From Strigamia acuminata (taxonomy: Eukaryota > Arthropoda > Chilopoda > Geophilomorpha > Linotaeniidae): a DNA stretch of 64,000 nt. The notes under the pieces are model-generated. The model made no database searches. It worked only from the letters and a program-made list of their open reading frames with translations, and was not told the DNA's origin. The stretch is from assembly GCA_949358305.1 (NCBI GenBank), contig OX442314.1, forward strand, positions 47,500,581 through 47,564,580, read 5' to 3'. A program made the translations under genes and the position numbers. Shown in pieces: positions 51,454 through 61,221 of the stretch (positions are counted from its first letter, which is position 1; the number at the start of each line of letters is the position of its first letter).

Positions 51454-53703
51454 ATGACTAGTAATCAGCATCACATGAACACCCGCGGTAAGGAAAGAAC
51501 TTGTTTGACCGGTGGAATGAATCTATCCGGGTTTGTACCTGTTCCTAATGGAATGGAAGAAGTGGGAAACCACGCGGTCCACAATGGCGTTTCAAATGAA
51601 ACAGCCGGACCATCTGGTGAAAATAGGATTCCACGTGAACCTACTCCGCCTGGAGAAGAGGAATGCATTCCTGAAAGTTCTCATTTAGGCCGAGGCGGTC
51701 TACTATTTTGTCAGGATCACGGTTTGAACCCAAACCAATTTAGATCTTTGACCGAAGTATTAGATTTTGTGCACGCGCGCCGTGCTACGTCGGAGCAACC
51801 TAATTCCCCAGCCAGCCAAAGATTAAATAATTTTAGTCCCACTCCTTCGACGCCTATTTCTAGATATAGAAATAAAACTGCACAACCTCCTCGTCAAGAT
51901 CAGTCGAATTTGACACCAGGAGATTTTAATCGTGCTTTCCAACAACGATTACGAGCGAATAACTTCGCTCGCAACCAACAAAGGGGATTTACAAATCCAG
52001 GGAACTTTGAGAATACGTTCAACAGAGCGAATATGGGTCCGCCTAATATGGCCAACCCTAATCCAAGTTTTCCAAACGGATCAAATAGTTGTCCGAATCT
52101 CGCTGGAAATTTGAACCCAAATTTAGGTGCGACAAGAGGTCCAAACCGCCGTTTTAACCCCAATTCTAGATTTGCAAACAATTCTAGTCCCGCACCTAAT
52201 ATGCAAAGGGGTCACTCAGTTCCTCCGAACTCGAATAACCCAATTGATATGAATGATTTAAATAATCCTTCTAATCCTGAAACGCAAGGAGATTCCAATA
52301 ATTATTTGAATCACGGTACACCAAGTAATTCGAACTACCGTCCGAATTTTGGTGGCCCAGGAAATTCGAACAATCGTCCGAATGTTGGTAATCAAGAAAG
52401 TTCGAACAACCGTCCGAATTTTGACAATCAGGGTAGTTCGAATAATCATTTGAATTTTGGTAACCACAGTAGACAAAATCAAGGAGGGTCGAATAATTTC
52501 AACCCCAACCATGGTGGCTCAAGTCAAAATAACTCGAGTCAACCAAACACTGGTGGATCGTCGAATGACCATTCGCGTCCTCCAAGCAGCTTTGGAATGA
52601 CGGCTGATGACCTCGCGTCAATTGCCACAACCATGCACCAATTGATGCAGGCTGGAAAAAGTTCCGCCATTGTCCCTCAAACTAACAGTTTGAAGCCCCC
52701 AGATATCCCTGTATTCTCTGGAAAGGCAGATGAAAGCGAACGCTTTCTCACTATCGTAAAAAATGTCGCTTTCCTGCAAAACATGTCACTCGATGACATG
52801 CTCATTAAAGGCGTTGCTGGTTATCTAACCGAGCAAGCGCATGGTTGGTTCCATGAAAGGAGAGGAGATTTCACATCTTGGGATATATTTGAACAAGCGT
52901 TCAAAGAGAGGTTCGTGGCCACTCGACAAGAACGGACGAACCAACTGACCAAGTTGAGACAACTTGAAACAGAAAGTCTTTACGACTTTATGCACAAATA
53001 TTACCAGTTATGGATATTACAAGACAACCTCGACGCGAAAGGGGCTGGAAGTTTTTTTATCGGGAGTGTAACTCCTGCTAATGATTTGCTTTTGCATATG
53101 CAGGGCCTAGCTGACTTACCTCTAACAGAGATTTATAACGCGGTTACAAAAAGCAAAAGCTTGTACAGTCGTACAGCTAATGGAGTAAAGGAAAATAATT
53201 CCAATCCAGTTGTTTTCCCACCTCGGAAAACTGATATTCGTCCTCAACCGAAGACCAATGCTAAATCACTAACTTTGGATTCACAAGAACAACTTAATTT
53301 TTGTGATGAGGAGTTACCCGAGGAATGTGAAGCCGTTTATTTGATAAACGGAGTAGTAGATCAGACCAGACGTGGTCAATTAGTCTGCTATAACTGTAAA
53401 CAGCCCGGACATATGCGTCGGGAATGTACAAATCCAAAACCACGTACAAATTTCAACTCTGAAGAGTTACAAAAACGTGGTACTCCGGATTCCCCGACTG
53501 TGGATCCAACTTCTAAACGGCCTAATAATAGGTGGATAACTCAAGAAGTGTTGGATGCAACACTAGATGCTAAACTTGATGCGAAATTAAATACTTTTGA
53601 AAATAAGTTACAAACTTCGCTGACCAACTCGTTGGCAGAAATGGTCAAAACTTTGATCAAACCTGAATCTGCCGATTCAAGTGCTACTAGTTCAAAAAAC
53701 TAG
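51454..53703 (+). CDS. gag: Gag, element 3
   Basis: 749 codons from the first ATG (MTSNQHHMNTRGKERT); the frame is open slightly further upstream without ATG. A disordered Asn/Pro/Gly-rich N-terminal half carries repeats of the kind NSNNRPNFGG/NQGSSNN. A Ty3 capsid-like region follows (PDIPVFSGKADESERFLTIV ... WDIFEQAFKERF ... LYDFMHKYYQLW, about residues 430-560), then a CCHC knuckle (CYNCKQPGHMRREC) and a Lys/Asp-rich helical tail. It ends tcA AAA AAC TAG. It is longer than most Ty3 Gags because of the N-terminal repeats. The Gag of element 1 has a coiled coil at the same place. Confidence 0.93.
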   Translation: MTSNQHHMNTRGKERTCLTGGMNLSGFVPVPNGMEEVGNHAVHNGVSNETAGPSGENRIPREPTPPGEEECIPESSHLGRGGLLFCQDHGLNPNQFRSLTEVLDFVHARRATSEQPNSPASQRLNNFSPTPSTPISRYRNKTAQPPRQDQSNLTPGDFNRAFQQRLRANNFARNQQRGFTNPGNFENTFNRANMGPPNMANPNPSFPNGSNSCPNLAGNLNPNLGATRGPNRRFNPNSRFANNSSPAPNMQRGHSVPPNSNNPIDMNDLNNPSNPETQGDSNNYLNHGTPSNSNYRPNFGGPGNSNNRPNVGNQESSNNRPNFDNQGSSNNHLNFGNHSRQNQGGSNNFNPNHGGSSQNNSSQPNTGGSSNDHSRPPSSFGMTADDLASIATTMHQLMQAGKSSAIVPQTNSLKPPDIPVFSGKADESERFLTIVKNVAFLQNMSLDDMLIKGVAGYLTEQAHGWFHERRGDFTSWDIFEQAFKERFVATRQERTNQLTKLRQLETESLYDFMHKYYQLWILQDNLDAKGAGSFFIGSVTPANDLLLHMQGLADLPLTEIYNAVTKSKSLYSRTANGVKENNSNPVVFPPRKTDIRPQPKTNAKSLTLDSQEQLNFCDEELPEECEAVYLINGVVDQTRRGQLVCYNCKQPGHMRRECTNPKPRTNFNSEELQKRGTPDSPTVDPTSKRPNNRWITQEVLDATLDAKLDAKLNTFENKLQTSLTNSLAEMVKTLIKPESADSSATSSKN
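53694..53700 (+). promoter_or_regulatory. -1 ribosomal frameshift heptamer A AAA AAC (element 3)
   Basis: Last gag codons are tcA AAA AAC followed directly by the TAG stop. The pol frame is -1 and open from this point (KKLDPGDKGLFHPPK). It has no ATG near its start, so frameshifting is the natural route. The downstream ccgggggac...gtccc-like stretch could pair with nearby bases, but I did not establish a pseudoknot. Confidence 0.85.
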
Positions 53704-53720
53704 ATCCGGGGGACAAAGGT

Positions 53721-55511
53721 TTGTTCCATCCCCCAAAAGTGGCTAATGCCGCGTCGGAATCTTTATTTATGGATGTAGACACTACTTGTCTTGAAGTAGC
53801 CACTAGTCATAGTGGCGGAGTAGAGGAAAATCTGCAAGAAATGACGGAGCAATTAAAAAATCTGACATTGTTTCCTCACAAGTGCTACACGAAGAAATTC
53901 TGTAGACTTCGCCGACTCAACCGAGTCATAGGCGGCAATAACTTGCACAATATTACTTTGGGTAATAATAAAGATGATCCTCGAATGAAGATCACAATTG
54001 GTGGGCTCACCTACAACGCGCTCATGGATACAGGAGCATCTCAATGTTACATTGGGGAACAGCTTTTGTCTGAAACTCAGGCTCTGCCAGAATTCTTACA
54101 AGAAGCTCCCAGAAACATGTTGGTTAACGCTGTAGGCGTAGCACACAAGCCTGTCGGACAAATAACTTTGTGCGTGCAATGGGCTGATGAATTTACACCA
54201 ATGAATTTCATCGTTTTAGCAAAACGAGTGTGTGGCTTGATACTTGGTCACAATTTCATGCGCAGACAGAAAATTAGTCCGCATCCACATCTACAAGAGT
54301 TCTCTTGTGCAGATAAACCTAATTGGTCCGCCCCTTATGAGTCGGAAGAAGCCAATTTGGCCCTTGCCCCGTTGAATCGAATTACTTTCGAATATTTAGA
54401 AAGTCTAACGACTGCAGTTGACTCAATTGAGCTGACAGACACTCCCGTGTTACCATGGGATGAGAAATTAGTCGAGGAGAGCGACTGCACTCCAGAACAA
54501 CGACTAGCACTTCGTGAAGTGGTTAACTCGATACCGAATGTATTTCGTGATCAAGTTGGGTGCACTAATGTGACCCAGCATCATATTAAGTTCAAAGAAG
54601 GGCATTCATTGCCCAAAATGCAGTATAGAATGTATAACCCGGCCAAGAGAGCCATTATGACCAAGCTAGCTGCAGAATTAGAACAGGATGGACTCATTGA
54701 AAAGGCCAAAGGGCCCTTCATAAGTCATCCAGTCATTGTTGCGAAGCCTGACGGCTCGTATAGGATGTGTATTGACTACCGATGGCTGAATGCCATCACC
54801 GAAGTCGAGGTAATACAAATACCAAGCATTGACCTTTTATTGCATAATACTGGTCCGGCAAAGTATTTCACGTCCATTGACCTTGTCAAAGGTTACTATC
54901 AGGTCGAGATGTGTAAAGAAGATCGTCCAAAGACGGCATTTTACATGCCAAATGGTCCATACCAGTTTGTGCGAATGCCGTTTGGCCTTTGCAATGCGCC
55001 TTGTACTTTCCAGCGTCTGATGGAAGGCATTTTAGGCTCAGCTTTGCAAGACTACGCGTTAGTTTATTTGGATGACGTAATTGTGTATTCAGATAATTGG
55101 GATGATCATCTCAAACACGTTCGAGATGTTTTGGAAAGGCTTAACCAAGCCAACATGACAATAAATAAAGCGAAATCTCGTTTTGGGCGTACAGAATTAA
55201 AATTCTTGGGCCACTGGATTAAACCCGAAGGTCTCTTCGGTGATCCCGATAAAATATCGGCGATTATGAAATTTCCCACCCCCACGTGTGCTAAAGACAT
55301 TCAGCGCTTTCACGGCATGACTAACTTCTTCAGGAAGTTTGTTCCAAATCACGGAACTATTGCCGCATCATACACACGTATGATGAATGAGAAAACTCCA
55401 TTTGAATGGGGAGATGAGCAGACAGAAGCTTTTAATAAAATTAAAGAGCTACTTTGTGGCGACAATTGTCTACACAAACCAGACATGACTGCCATTTGTC
55501 GTCATGACTGA
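53721..55511 (+). CDS. pol: Pol part 1, element 3 (protease, RT)
   Basis: Open from the frameshift site at 53700; first leucine codon TTG at 53721. Protease core MDTGASQCYIG (about residue 105), then RT with conserved KPDGSYRMCIDYRWLN, DLVKGYYQVEM, MPFGLCNAPCTFQRLM and catalytic YLDDVIVYSD, then thumb and connection (FHGMTNFFRKFVPNHGTIA). The frame ends in CRHD-TGA just as RNase H should begin; RNase H continues in the next frame from 55504. One extra base near 55486 (catgActg) explains the break. Confidence 0.93.
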   Translation: MFHPPKVANAASESLFMDVDTTCLEVATSHSGGVEENLQEMTEQLKNLTLFPHKCYTKKFCRLRRLNRVIGGNNLHNITLGNNKDDPRMKITIGGLTYNALMDTGASQCYIGEQLLSETQALPEFLQEAPRNMLVNAVGVAHKPVGQITLCVQWADEFTPMNFIVLAKRVCGLILGHNFMRRQKISPHPHLQEFSCADKPNWSAPYESEEANLALAPLNRITFEYLESLTTAVDSIELTDTPVLPWDEKLVEESDCTPEQRLALREVVNSIPNVFRDQVGCTNVTQHHIKFKEGHSLPKMQYRMYNPAKRAIMTKLAAELEQDGLIEKAKGPFISHPVIVAKPDGSYRMCIDYRWLNAITEVEVIQIPSIDLLLHNTGPAKYFTSIDLVKGYYQVEMCKEDRPKTAFYMPNGPYQFVRMPFGLCNAPCTFQRLMEGILGSALQDYALVYLDDVIVYSDNWDDHLKHVRDVLERLNQANMTINKAKSRFGRTELKFLGHWIKPEGLFGDPDKISAIMKFPTPTCAKDIQRFHGMTNFFRKFVPNHGTIAASYTRMMNEKTPFEWGDEQTEAFNKIKELLCGDNCLHKPDMTAICRHD

Positions 55512-57900
55512 CGCCTCTCATGAAGGCTTAGGAGCTGTCCTTTGCCAAGACGTCGATATATTCGATGAAAAGAAGCAGAAAAACATTTCTGTACCCAGAC
55601 CTGTAGCTTATGCAAGCAGAGTTTTACGTGGAGCAGAGAAGCGTTATACAACGCCGGAACTCGAATGTCTCGCAGTCGTGTGGGCTATCGATCGATTTAA
55701 ACCATATCTCGAATATGGTACGTTCACCTTAGAGTCAGATGCTGAAGCACTGAAATGGTTGATGCGAACGCCTGAACCATCTGGGAAATTTGGCCGATGG
55801 GCCTTAAGAATCCAATGTGGAAATTTTAAAATTGTTTTTCGGAAAGGTGCTGCTAATCAAGTTGCAGATGCACTTTCTAGAGCCCCACTAACAGAGGAAG
55901 ACATTCCTCTTCGAGATCATGTGGAACCTGTCGAAATTAAACAATACTGGCCTGAATGGGACGGAAATCCTTCTGTTTCATTAAATCGTGCCCCAGAAAA
56001 ACGAGAATTTTTGGCTAGTGTGCGTGTCCATTTTTCAGAAAATTCTAAAGAATGTTCTGAAGAAAGGGAGGGGGAGGAAGTACAAGAAACCTTGTACAGT
56101 GCGTTGACAGAAGTACTTAAGGAAGTCCCTCCTACAAGGAGAGAAATAATAGATGCTCAGTTGTTAGATAATGAATGCAAACGCATTCGAGAATATCTAT
56201 TGAATGACAAGGTTGTTGGGATACCACAATCTGAAATAAAAGAGTGGAAAAACAAAGTCAAAAACTATTGTTTAGACAAAAAAGAAAAAGATGGTGATCA
56301 AATGATCATCTATTTTAACCCTTCGTTCGAAGAGGAATTAAATGATTCGGGAAACGGCTTTAAAGCCGTTGTACCCAGTGCACTCGTAAAACGAGTACTC
56401 TTCGCTTGTCATGGCCACCCCCTAAGCGGTCACGCTGGGATGAGTAAGACGCTTGAGAAAACTCGTTTAATATATTTCTGGCCTGGTATGAGTAGAAGTG
56501 TCAGGAACTACGTTAAAAGCTGCACGCACTGTGCCCAGTACAAGCCTATTCAACAGAAAAGGCACGCAGCTCCTTACACACCCCACAACATGACCAATCT
56601 TTGGGAATGTATTAACATGGACTTGATGGGCCCAAAACCTGCGGGAAGGTCCCAAAACCAGTATATCTTTGTCATTATTGACAATTGTACCAAGTTCGTT
56701 GAAATTAAGGCTTTGACCAAAGCCACGAGCGCTAACTGCGTTCAAGAATTAAGATCTGTTACAAACAGATGGGGACACCCCAAAAAGATTGTGAGCGATA
56801 ACGGAAAACAATTCGTTTCCGATATCTACAATGAGTATTGCGAAATGTACAACATTCGCCCGGCTCATACGAGCACGTATCATGCCCAGGCGAACCCGAC
56901 AGAGCGAGCCAATAGGGACATCAAGACCATGCTTGCTTTGTACACAGATGTGCACACGCAATGGCCACGTTATTTGGACGAATTCGCATTCGCAATGCGA
57001 AATAATGTCTCGGCGGCAACAGGCTCAAGCCCGATGCTGCTAAACACGGGACGAATCGTAACATTACCTTTCGACCCAAGAATTATTAAACATGCCAATC
57101 CATTTGACAAGAACAATCCAGAGAAATACGTCAGAGTACTATTGGATGTATTGCGCAGATCGCATCAAGAGATGCATCGCAGAATTCAATTGAATTTTGA
57201 ACGTCATCGAAAAATACACGAACAAAAGTTCGTAATTACGGAGTTCGAAGTTGGAGATTTAGTCTGGAAACAGACTCACATCCTCTCTTGCGCAGATAAG
57301 AATATTTCTGCTGGATTCGCTGAGAAGAGAGATGGTCCGTGGGAAATTACTAAAGTACTTCCAGGCGGAGCGTATAAATTACGCAAATTATCTGATGGTT
57401 CGATCGAAAAATCAGTGAACATTAAAGCGTTATATCCCTATACGCCTTCGTACCCGATTGAGACTTGGAAAGTAGGACAAAAGTCCGCCTCTTACTCGCC
57501 TCAAGAAAATCCTAAATGGATGGACGAAAGTAATCAACTTCCGGACGCTGAAGAAATGGAATTAATTCCTGAAACTTCCTCAGAAATTCCAATGGAATTA
57601 TCCGACTCAACTTCAGTGCAGATTGACAAATCTGCGCCCACAAAGTCTAAACATAGACATAGACAACGCTTAACTGATATAGAAAAGAAAGCGGCGTTGA
57701 AAAGAGGTGAAATTCCAAAGAAACCACCTCGAAAACCCCGCAAACCCCAACCGGTAGTTCCTCGAACTAGCACTCGTCCACGACGAGAGAAAAAACCCAA
57801 TCCCAAATATGCGGATGAAAATTTCGTGCGAAATATTTCCGCAGTATTTAAGAAACCTTGCCAACAACATGGCAAAGCCTCAAAGTTTTGTTGGAATTAA
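55504..57900 (+). CDS. pol: Pol part 2, element 3 (RNase H, integrase)
   Basis: Begins MTDASHEGLGAVL, the RNase H active site, so the ATG is probably internal to an original single Pol. RNase H residues D, E (ELECLAVVWA) and D (ESDAEALKWL) are present. Integrase: HHCC (HPLSGHAG ... CTHC), D in NMDLMGPKP, D in SDNGKQF, E in NPTERANRD, then a GPY-type module (GPWEITKVLPGGAYKLRKL) and a basic tail (KKPPRKPRKPQP). It overlaps part 1 by 8 bases (ATGACTGA), so stop-restart cannot be excluded, but a frameshift mutation is simpler. Confidence 0.93.
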   Translation: MTDASHEGLGAVLCQDVDIFDEKKQKNISVPRPVAYASRVLRGAEKRYTTPELECLAVVWAIDRFKPYLEYGTFTLESDAEALKWLMRTPEPSGKFGRWALRIQCGNFKIVFRKGAANQVADALSRAPLTEEDIPLRDHVEPVEIKQYWPEWDGNPSVSLNRAPEKREFLASVRVHFSENSKECSEEREGEEVQETLYSALTEVLKEVPPTRREIIDAQLLDNECKRIREYLLNDKVVGIPQSEIKEWKNKVKNYCLDKKEKDGDQMIIYFNPSFEEELNDSGNGFKAVVPSALVKRVLFACHGHPLSGHAGMSKTLEKTRLIYFWPGMSRSVRNYVKSCTHCAQYKPIQQKRHAAPYTPHNMTNLWECINMDLMGPKPAGRSQNQYIFVIIDNCTKFVEIKALTKATSANCVQELRSVTNRWGHPKKIVSDNGKQFVSDIYNEYCEMYNIRPAHTSTYHAQANPTERANRDIKTMLALYTDVHTQWPRYLDEFAFAMRNNVSAATGSSPMLLNTGRIVTLPFDPRIIKHANPFDKNNPEKYVRVLLDVLRRSHQEMHRRIQLNFERHRKIHEQKFVITEFEVGDLVWKQTHILSCADKNISAGFAEKRDGPWEITKVLPGGAYKLRKLSDGSIEKSVNIKALYPYTPSYPIETWKVGQKSASYSPQENPKWMDESNQLPDAEEMELIPETSSEIPMELSDSTSVQIDKSAPTKSKHRHRQRLTDIEKKAALKRGEIPKKPPRKPRKPQPVVPRTSTRPRREKKPNPKYADENFVRNISAVFKKPCQQHGKASKFCWN

Positions 57901-58938
57901 TAAGTTTTATTCAAAACTTGGAGACTGTAATTATTTACATGTCTAACGGGTGTAGTGATTGAAAATCTCAACACCGGGAGACAAGATATTACGATATTTA
58001 TTGAAATTTATATTAAAAATATGAATTTGTGGCGATAAGTTAAAATATTTGATAGAATATTTTATTATTTGGTCATATCTATAGGTATTTTAGCTAAAAT
58101 ACGGAGAAATTACTTTGAAAAGTGATAATCTCGCCTCTTCACGAGGGTACGAGATTTACGAGGTGTGATTAAACCTCGAACCCGACAATTAATAGGGAAT
58201 AAAATTCCCAGGGTTCATTGCACCAAACACTTCGTAACACACGTGGATACTAGTGACTTCGTCCCTTCGTCTCCTCTTCACTTTTTCAACTCGAGAAGTT
58301 CAACGCTAATTCAGTTAGCCAACTCCAAAAAAAAACAGGAAAGCTTCACTTCCGACAGTAAGTAGTTTTCAAATACATTCTTTGACCAAAGAATTAGAAA
58401 ATTGTTCGCAACAATTGAAATATCGGCGTCCCGATAAAATTCATGTGTATTATAAGCGTGAATCGGCATTAAATCACTCTGGAAGTTTAGCTATTCAGTC
58501 GAATAGTTGGGTTAAAAATTAATAATGAATTATTAAGATTTAAGTATGTAGGCACTAATTATTTAAATCAAGTCGCGGTCGAGGCTTGCATAAATTATTT
58601 GGCGATGAATTTTCGACGTAAGATATTTATTAGACTAAGTGTTAATTAATTAATACGAAAGTTATTTTGGATACTCGAAAGTCGGATTAAATAGTTTATA
58701 GAAACTACAGGAATTTTTCTTTTGAAAAATCAACAAGTTGCGATTTTCGATGAAAATCTCTGTCGGCGAGTCCATTCTCGTGTCATAAACACAAGGGGAA
58801 TGTGACTCATTAGTGTCACGTGTTAAGGGTTATAAATAACTCGAGTTGTGTATTTTCGTTGCGAACAACACATTTTTAATTCTTTGGACTCAAGGAATGA
58901 CTATTTAGAGTGGAATTATTTTTAATAAAATAATTTAT
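57901..58938 (+). other. Spacer between pol and ORF3, element 3
   Basis: 1 kb without a long ORF. It ends in a splice acceptor (tttatttgcgtctgcag) right before the ORF3 ATG. Behaves like an intron end for a spliced subgenomic RNA. Confidence 0.5.
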
Positions 58939-58950
58939 TTGCGTCTGCAG

Positions 58951-60267
58951 ATGGGAGGTGGTAAACACCATTCAAAACGGAGTCATCGACGTCACCGTCA
59001 TAAAAGTTCAAGCTCATCGACTTCGTCTAGTGACGAACAGCGTCGTTCGGCAGAACGTGCATACATGAGGGCACAACCGATACCGACGGCGCCCGCCTCG
59101 ATGTACGCCCTGACGCCGCTACAACTCGCAACGCTAAATTGGCTGAGCGTCCATCCGGACGGACTTCCGCTTGATTTGAATTCGATGCTGCAGGCCCCGT
59201 CCACATCTGCGCAGCCAACCGTTTATGAGTCGGCGCAATTGGCCCCGTTGGCCCAGGTGGCATATCCGCCCGCGAACACTATCAACGTCCCGTTGGCCCC
59301 GCATTCGACAGAATCTCGGCCGCCAACTGCGAGCGTGGCGCCTACCGTCGCCAACACGTCGAATGCGACTGCACCGACTGTAGCGGGACAATCAGCGTCT
59401 GTTGTGCGTCTTCCTGCTGGTGCTGAGTCTTCGGCATCCGAGTACGGCTGGAATGAACCGCCACCGGGCGCTCTACGTTTTTCGGAGCCTGTTTCTCGCA
59501 ACCGCGAGTACCGAGCGGCCAATAAGGCAAGAAAGAAGGACGAGAAGGCCCGCCTGCGCAAAGAACAGTGCGAGCGTGACATGGCAGCCGGAATACCTCA
59601 CGATAACATCGTGACCGACCAGGCCACGGAGACGATCTGCCCATTTTGCGTCGGCTGTGGGTGGTGCTGCGGTGCATCCGCAGGTTCCTCATTGATGCGT
59701 TGTCCAAACTGCCGAGGAAGGAAAACGCGACCGCGTTTGGAGCCGTGGAGAAAGGAGGTTCAGCCCCACGTAGTGAAAGGCATTAAGCCTAACGAGAAGC
59801 GATGTTGGGCTCACTGCCCAAAGTGTCGACTGTTTTTGAACAGCCGTGGCGAAGCGGTTTACATCGACCCACGATTCCTCACCTGGACCCGCGCTGAAGC
59901 CAACGCCGGCGTAAGAGTCGAACTCCTTCGACAATCGCCGCCGCCATCCGAGAGCTCCGAAGTTTCTACTAAAAATGTTCAGGCCGTCGAAAGCGTCGGA
60001 AGCGAGGTGCAAGAGGAATTTGTTCGACCAAGAGCGATGTCGCGAGGGCGAGGCTGTCTGACGCTCGACCGAGCGAAGGAAATTGCCAAGATTCAACGAA
60101 CCAACATCTTGGCACGAGGGCGAGCTCGTAAGCTCCAGCAGGCCGTAGAAGCGTCGTCCAAACCCGTGGAGGATCCTCCAGCGGTCGTAACCGACATATC
60201 GAGCGCTCCTATCGCGCCAAGTCTGAAACTTCGGACGAGGCACAGTTCGAAGACGCCGAGGAGATGA
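58951..60267 (+). CDS. ORF3, element 3: Ser/Pro-rich CxxC zinc protein (env position)
   Basis: 438 codons from MGGGKHHSKRSHRRHRHKSS; the ATG follows directly on the acceptor tctgcag, which suggests a spliced mRNA, perhaps from the LTR donor at 50179. N-terminus: basic His/Arg plus a Ser run. Middle: Pro/Ala/Ser-rich and disordered. About residues 225-310: zinc-type CPFC ... CPNCRGRK ... CPKC, then G-x5-R-x3-W-x-R. C-terminus: basic (RGRGCLTLDRAK). There is no signal peptide, membrane segment or furin site, so it is not an envelope. The gene at 24823-26223 has the same CxxC plus R/W motif order. Role unknown; a nucleic-acid-binding accessory protein is my inference. Confidence 0.75.
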   Translation: MGGGKHHSKRSHRRHRHKSSSSSTSSSDEQRRSAERAYMRAQPIPTAPASMYALTPLQLATLNWLSVHPDGLPLDLNSMLQAPSTSAQPTVYESAQLAPLAQVAYPPANTINVPLAPHSTESRPPTASVAPTVANTSNATAPTVAGQSASVVRLPAGAESSASEYGWNEPPPGALRFSEPVSRNREYRAANKARKKDEKARLRKEQCERDMAAGIPHDNIVTDQATETICPFCVGCGWCCGASAGSSLMRCPNCRGRKTRPRLEPWRKEVQPHVVKGIKPNEKRCWAHCPKCRLFLNSRGEAVYIDPRFLTWTRAEANAGVRVELLRQSPPPSESSEVSTKNVQAVESVGSEVQEEFVRPRAMSRGRGCLTLDRAKEIAKIQRTNILARGRARKLQQAVEASSKPVEDPPAVVTDISSAPIAPSLKLRTRHSSKTPRR

Positions 60268-60467
60268 TTTCTGTCATCGATTTCGTGGCCGAGCTTCTCG
60301 ACGACATGCCGTTTCCGCCTCCGAGTCCGGAAGAGATTGAAGCGCCAGAGGAAGCCGTGTTTTCCGCCGTCTCAACTGAGGCGACTGAAGAGTCTGATTT
60401 TCTAACTTCTGCTGAAGTTGAGAAGAAGGAAGAGAAAGATTCGACTGACGTCGAAAAGAAGGATTAA
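60264..60467 (+). CDS. ORF4, element 3: acidic protein overlapping ORF3
   Basis: 67 codons from ATG; ATG and the ORF3 TGA overlap (atgA). Very acidic with a Lys/Glu tail. The same frame is open for about 130 bases upstream within ORF3 (reading ... SETSDEAQFEDAEEMISVID), so it may instead be the true C-terminus of ORF3, reached by frameshift. Confidence 0.45.
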   Translation: MISVIDFVAELLDDMPFPPPSPEEIEAPEEAVFSAVSTEATEESDFLTSAEVEKKEEKDSTDVEKKD

Positions 60468-61221
60468 GAAAGGGACAAAAAATTAACATTCGTTATTTTT
60501 TCCGAGTGGAGATTTTTATGACTAAAAATGTTCCAAGTGTTTGTTGTGTGTTTTTTGCAATTACGAAATATTCCCACGAGTATTGTGTTTGTTTGTTTCA
60601 AGATCTTTAACTAATCATTAAATACTCAAACGAGTATAGTTTAATTTTAAAATTGGATTCAATTTAATTTGTTTTGTTTTCGAATTCAATTTGAGTGTTT
60701 ATTGAACTAATCATATTAATATATGTTTGTTTGATTTATTTGCAAATTTCATAATTATTTGTGGAAACTTTGTGTTTATTTTTTGCTTTGATCGAAGCGT
60801 TAAACAATTTCAAGTTGAAATTCGACAATTTTTATAACGAACGTAATAAAAATTCAGTAGTTTAGATTTTCCGATAAATAAAATTTTGCATAAATTTATT
60901 TTATTTGATCATCTGGATAATTAATAAGCTGTGAAGAAGTTTATTTGACGGAGAAAATAAATTTCTATCGAAATTAGTTTTCTCGAACATGTATCTATGT
61001 TCGGACGAGTTCATTTCCGTCGCTTAGCAACCGGGAGTTGCGCAGTACAGAGAAGCCGATTAGTCTAATCGGGTGACGAAGTTTCTCAAAGAAATAACGT
61101 GATTAAGTTTAATAAAATACTTACCAAGTGGATTAATTCGATAGAATTAGGTGAACATTTCTTATACATTAAGAATGACAATTGAAGAGTTAGTAAACTC
61201 TATGCTTGTCACCGGGGGATG
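60468..61221 (+). other. 3' tail and polypurine tract, element 3
   Basis: AT-rich, without genes; ends accgggggatg directly before the 3' LTR, the likely polypurine tract. A segment near 61015-61060 (gcttagcaaccgggagttgcgcag ... gaagccg) resembles the leader near 51041. Confidence 0.55.

Noticed and set aside
58951-60267. ORF3 as an envelope gene
   Set aside because: It lies in the env position, but has no signal peptide, membrane segment, cleavage site or fusion-type region.
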